Source: an uncultured Bacilli bacterium
GTDB lineage: Bacteria; Bacillota_I; Bacilli_A; RF39; UBA660
DNA: 17,187 nt
Assembly (NCBI GenBank): GCA_947626445.1
Contig: CANQSC010000019.1
Span: forward strand, 1-17,187
Direction of reading: 5' to 3'
Shown: positions 15,471 to 17,187 of the stretch, one piece after another
How positions within the stretch are numbered: position 1 is the first letter of the stretch
Layout of the letters: each line of letters starts with the position of its first letter
Notes under the pieces: generated by a model
Database searches by the model: none
What the model was told of the DNA's origin: nothing
What the model saw: the letters and a program-made list of their open reading frames with translations, nothing else
Made by a program: the position numbers and the translations under genes

Positions 15471-16379
15471 ATGAATAATGAAAAAAATAAAAAGAAAATA
15501 GTGATTATAAGTTTAACGGTCGCAACATTATTAATTGTAGCTTTAGGTGTAACTTATGCATATTGGATATTAACAAGACAACAAACAGGAGAGAATGTTG
15601 TTAATACAGCATGTTTAAATACTACATTTACAGGAGAAAATGATATAAGCTTAGATAAAGCATATCCAATGAATGAAGAACAATTAAAAAGTTTTTTATC
15701 AAGTGCAAAACCATATCATTTTACAATTAAAAATGAATGTGATGATTTAGCAAGTGCAAGTATCAATTTAGAGTCATTAAATGTAAGTGGAAAAGCCTTA
15801 GAAGATGAATATATAGATGCAATACTTTATGAAGATGATTATAATACAAATTTAAACACAAATAAACAATTAACAGGAAATACACCAAATGATGCAAATA
15901 AAGTTATTAGTGATGCAAAACATGCTTATAGTTTATATAATTTCACATTAAAAGCAAATGAAGAAAGAGATTTTAATTTATTATTATATATGAATCCAGA
16001 TACACCAATGGAAGAAACAAATATGAATGCGAGTTGGAAAGGAAAGATAACCTTAAGTACAGAATATCAAGAAGAAAATACAACAATGAGAACAATATCT
16101 TACAACAGTAATGATGGTTCTACTGATACACAAGGCATGTGGGGATATAAAGATAAATTAACCAAAATAGTAATAGAAAATAAAAAGAGTGTAAAAACTG
16201 TAGAAGATGGTAGAAAAGTATATGGTCCATTTGATGAAAGTGCAGATGGATATGGAGGAGTACAAAGTTATGTAGTATGTGATACTGAAGAAACAAATTG
16301 TATAGGATACTTACAAGGAACAAATGGAATAAAAGGAAATGAAGATAGTAGTTATTATTTATGGATTTTAAAAACGTAA
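15471..16379 (+). CDS. Membrane-anchored surface protein, N-terminal part (frame broken before BspA-like repeats)
   Basis: Product of 302 residues. A Lys-rich start and hydrophobic helix (about 10-31) ending VTYAYW form a signal anchor or a signal peptide of the type seen in small Firmicute surface and matrix proteins. The ectodomain has pairs of Cys (for example in NTACLN and KNECDD) and reads like an extracellular beta-rich module, followed by a segment with CDTEETNCIGY that usually leads into BspA-like repeats. Here the frame runs into TAA (16377-16379) after LWILKT, while the repeats continue in the -1 frame from 16352 onward. The full protein would therefore need a frame change. Start ATG 15471 has GGAAAGAG upstream and a strong promoter. 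Ile ATA and Ala GCA are common, unlike lon and dnaE. It is either a disrupted gene, a phase-off allele or the zero-frame product of programmed frameshifting. Confidence 0.8.
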   Translation: MNNEKNKKKIVIISLTVATLLIVALGVTYAYWILTRQQTGENVVNTACLNTTFTGENDISLDKAYPMNEEQLKSFLSSAKPYHFTIKNECDDLASASINLESLNVSGKALEDEYIDAILYEDDYNTNLNTNKQLTGNTPNDANKVISDAKHAYSLYNFTLKANEERDFNLLLYMNPDTPMEETNMNASWKGKITLSTEYQEENTTMRTISYNSNDGSTDTQGMWGYKDKLTKIVIENKKSVKTVEDGRKVYGPFDESADGYGGVQSYVVCDTEETNCIGYLQGTNGIKGNEDSSYYLWILKT

Positions 16380-16975
16380 CAAATATGGAAGGAATAGAAA
16401 ATATTGATACAAGTAATGTTACAAATATGCAAAGCATGTTTACAAATATGACAAGTTTACAAGAAATAGATTTAAGTATGTGGAACACAAGTCAAGTAAC
16501 AAATATAATCGGTATGTTTGGAAATGTATCTTCTTTAAAAATGTTAAATATGTCAAATTTAGATTTAAGTAATGTTACAAATGTTGGAACTTGGTTTTTA
16601 ATACTTAATTCAAATTTAGTTATAGATATGAGTAATAGCATACTTCCACAAAATTGTGACCATTTTTTTGCAAATGGTCCAGGATTTAAGGGAAAAAATA
16701 TAATTTTAACAAATGTAGATACAAGTCATGTAATAACAATGAAGGGAATGTTTGGTAGTGCATCAAGTATCCAAGAATTAGACTTAAGCAGCTTTGATAC
16801 AAGTCAAGTAACAAACATGAATTATATGTTTCAACATGCAGAAAATTTACAACATATAACATTTGGTCCTAAATTTGTTCATAAACCTGAAGCAACAACA
16901 AGTGGTATGTTTAGTGGCTGTCCAGCACCAGAACGTCCAACTGGTGATACATGGCAAGATGTAAGTTTTGATTAA
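16361..16975 (+). CDS. BspA-like (DUF285) repeat region, C-terminal part of the split surface protein
   Basis: Open frame of 204 codons from the first ATG; the frame is actually open from 16352, just after a TAG at 16349. It encodes leucine-rich-like BspA/DUF285 repeats about 26 residues apart, marked by SNVTNM (18-23), SQVTNI (44-49), SNVTNV (70-75), SHVITM (122-127) and SQVTNM (148-153), each followed by a MF...L..L/IDLS pattern. These repeats form extracellular binding surfaces in many gut bacteria. The protein ends SFD without LPxTG or a membrane helix, so it depends on the N-terminal anchor of the upstream frame. There is no ribosome binding site before ATG 16361, so separate translation is unlikely. 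It is best read as the downstream half of the gene starting at 15471. Confidence 0.7.
   Translation: MDFKNVTNMEGIENIDTSNVTNMQSMFTNMTSLQEIDLSMWNTSQVTNIIGMFGNVSSLKMLNMSNLDLSNVTNVGTWFLILNSNLVIDMSNSILPQNCDHFFANGPGFKGKNIILTNVDTSHVITMKGMFGSASSIQELDLSSFDTSQVTNMNYMFQHAENLQHITFGPKFVHKPEATTSGMFSGCPAPERPTGDTWQDVSFD
16367..16373 (+). other. Candidate -1 slippery heptamer T TTA AAA
   Basis: In the upstream frame the codons here are ATT TTA AAA ACG TAA. The T TTA AAA string fits the X XXY YYZ rule, and a one-base backward slip moves exactly into the frame of the BspA-like repeats, giving ...LWILKNVTNM. It lies in the only window (16352-16376) where both frames are open. Only a weak hairpin follows (GTAACA 16376-16381 with TGTTAC 16417-16422, too close to the slip site), and no ribosome-binding-like stimulator stands at the usual upstream distance. 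A lost A in the A-run 16370-16374 explains the break equally well. Confidence 0.4.
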
Positions 16976-17006
16976 GCACGCATTTATTCGCGTCTTTTTT
17001 CTTTTT
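16974..17006 (+). terminator. Intrinsic terminator after the surface protein gene
   Basis: AAG-C-ACGC (16974-16981) pairs with GCGTCTT (16990-16996) with one bulged C and an 8-nt loop, followed by T-runs 16995-17000 and 17002-17006. It starts at the stop codon of the repeat frame, which shows that the transcription unit from 15415 includes both frames. Confidence 0.7.
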
Positions 17007-17035
17007 AGTTGATAATAATTTGCCAAAAATTGTGA

Positions 17036-17064
17036 TTGAAAAAGTAAAATATATTTGATACAAT
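17036..17064 (+). promoter_or_regulatory. Strong promoter near the right edge
   Basis: TTGAAA (17036-17041, 5 of 6), 17 bp, then TACAAT (17059-17064) with TG at 17056-17057 (extended -10). The transcript would start near 17071. Among the promoters here this one has good matches at both boxes plus the extended element. Confidence 0.72.
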
Positions 17065-17070
17065 GTTAAA

Positions 17071-17187
17071 GTAGATAACGTGAAAGGATAGATAAATATG
17101 GCATTTAACAAATCTTGAATTTGACAGTTGTAGCATAAAATAAGCTCGCAAATGCCGATAAATATTGGAATTGCGAGTTTTAGTTTT
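17071..17187 (+). ncRNA. Putative short leader or small RNA unit (promoter, RBS, 6-codon ORF, terminator hairpin)
   Basis: From the predicted start near 17071 the transcript carries a good ribosome binding site, AAAGGA (17083-17088), 9 bp before ATG 17098. The ORF stops after six codons (MAFNKS, TGA 17116-17118). After an unstructured stretch comes a two-part hairpin followed by TAGTTTT at the edge. The whole is about 115 nt. It could be a leader peptide with an attenuator for a gene beyond the window, an independent small RNA, or the remnant of a truncated gene whose start signals survive. Nothing in it lets me name an RNA family. Confidence 0.35.
17142..17187 (+). terminator. Terminator-like two-part hairpin at the right edge
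   Basis: Outer stem AAGCTCGCAA (17142-17151) with TTGCGAGTTT (17171-17180), 10 bp with one G-U pair. Inner stem CCGAT (17155-17159) with ATTGG (17164-17168), one G-U pair and a 4-nt AAAT loop. The run TTTAGTTTT follows and continues beyond the window. This is the most GC-rich stem in the right part. Confidence 0.6.

Noticed and set aside
16120..16488. Minus-strand 122-codon frame across the split surface gene
   Set aside because: Highly biased Leu/Phe/His/Tyr content, no start signals, antisense to recognisable repeat coding sequence.
83..17127. The 11-mer AATTTGACAGT occurs near both ends of the window (83-93 and 17117-17127)
   Set aside because: At the left it is part of a promoter; at the right no -10 follows at the right distance. 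A shared 11-mer in AT-rich DNA is not enough to call a repeat or attachment site.
17121..17141. Second promoter with TTGACA (17121-17126)
   Set aside because: The only -10-like string (TAAAAT, 17136-17141) is 9 bp away, too close.

Overview
The window is strongly AT-rich DNA that uses the standard bacterial code: Trp is TGG wherever I checked and no gene has an internal TGA. It encodes both PolC, the Gram-positive type replicase, and a separate DnaE, plus Lon and a short ribosomal protein bL28. That points to a low-GC Firmicute of the Bacilli/Erysipelotrichia/RF39 kind, probably an uncultured host-associated lineage with a compact genome. The lineage is an inference; no 16S or phylogenetic marker search was possible.

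The left part (about 1-10905) is housekeeping. A promoter at 86-115 drives a 173-residue protein of unknown function. Lon protease has its own promoter and is followed by rpmB (bL28) on the opposite strand. The two genes converge on one bidirectional terminator whose arms hold both stop codons. rpmB and dnaE are divergent, each with a readable promoter. dnaE is short (971 residues) and its PHP domain has lost its metal-ligand motifs. It is followed after 39 bp by polC (1507 residues), which keeps an intact PHP, an inserted DEDDh exonuclease, a zinc module and a C-terminal clamp-binding peptide. The two replicases look like one operon ending at a terminator at 10904.

The right part (about 10938-17187) looks accessory. 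Several of its genes use ATA for Ile more freely. It contains, in order: an AAA-ATPase-like/PD-(D/E)XK protein of the DUF1703 type as a single-gene unit; a small four-helix membrane protein; a 573-residue membrane-anchored protein with a Pro/Met-rich linker and a predicted beta-helix ectodomain; and a small XRE-type regulator on the minus strand. The regulator is divergent from a membrane-anchored surface protein with a BspA-like (DUF285) repeat region. That surface gene is split by a -1 frame change at or near TTTAAAA (16367-16373). The window ends with a strong promoter, a ribosome binding site, a 6-codon ORF and a hairpin ending in a T-run, which together look like a short leader or small RNA unit.

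No tRNA, rRNA, CRISPR array, insertion sequence or integrase was recognised. The most notable points are the dnaE-polC tandem with a degenerate PHP in only one of the two, the split surface gene with an operator-like palindrome in its promoter, and the short transcript at the right end.
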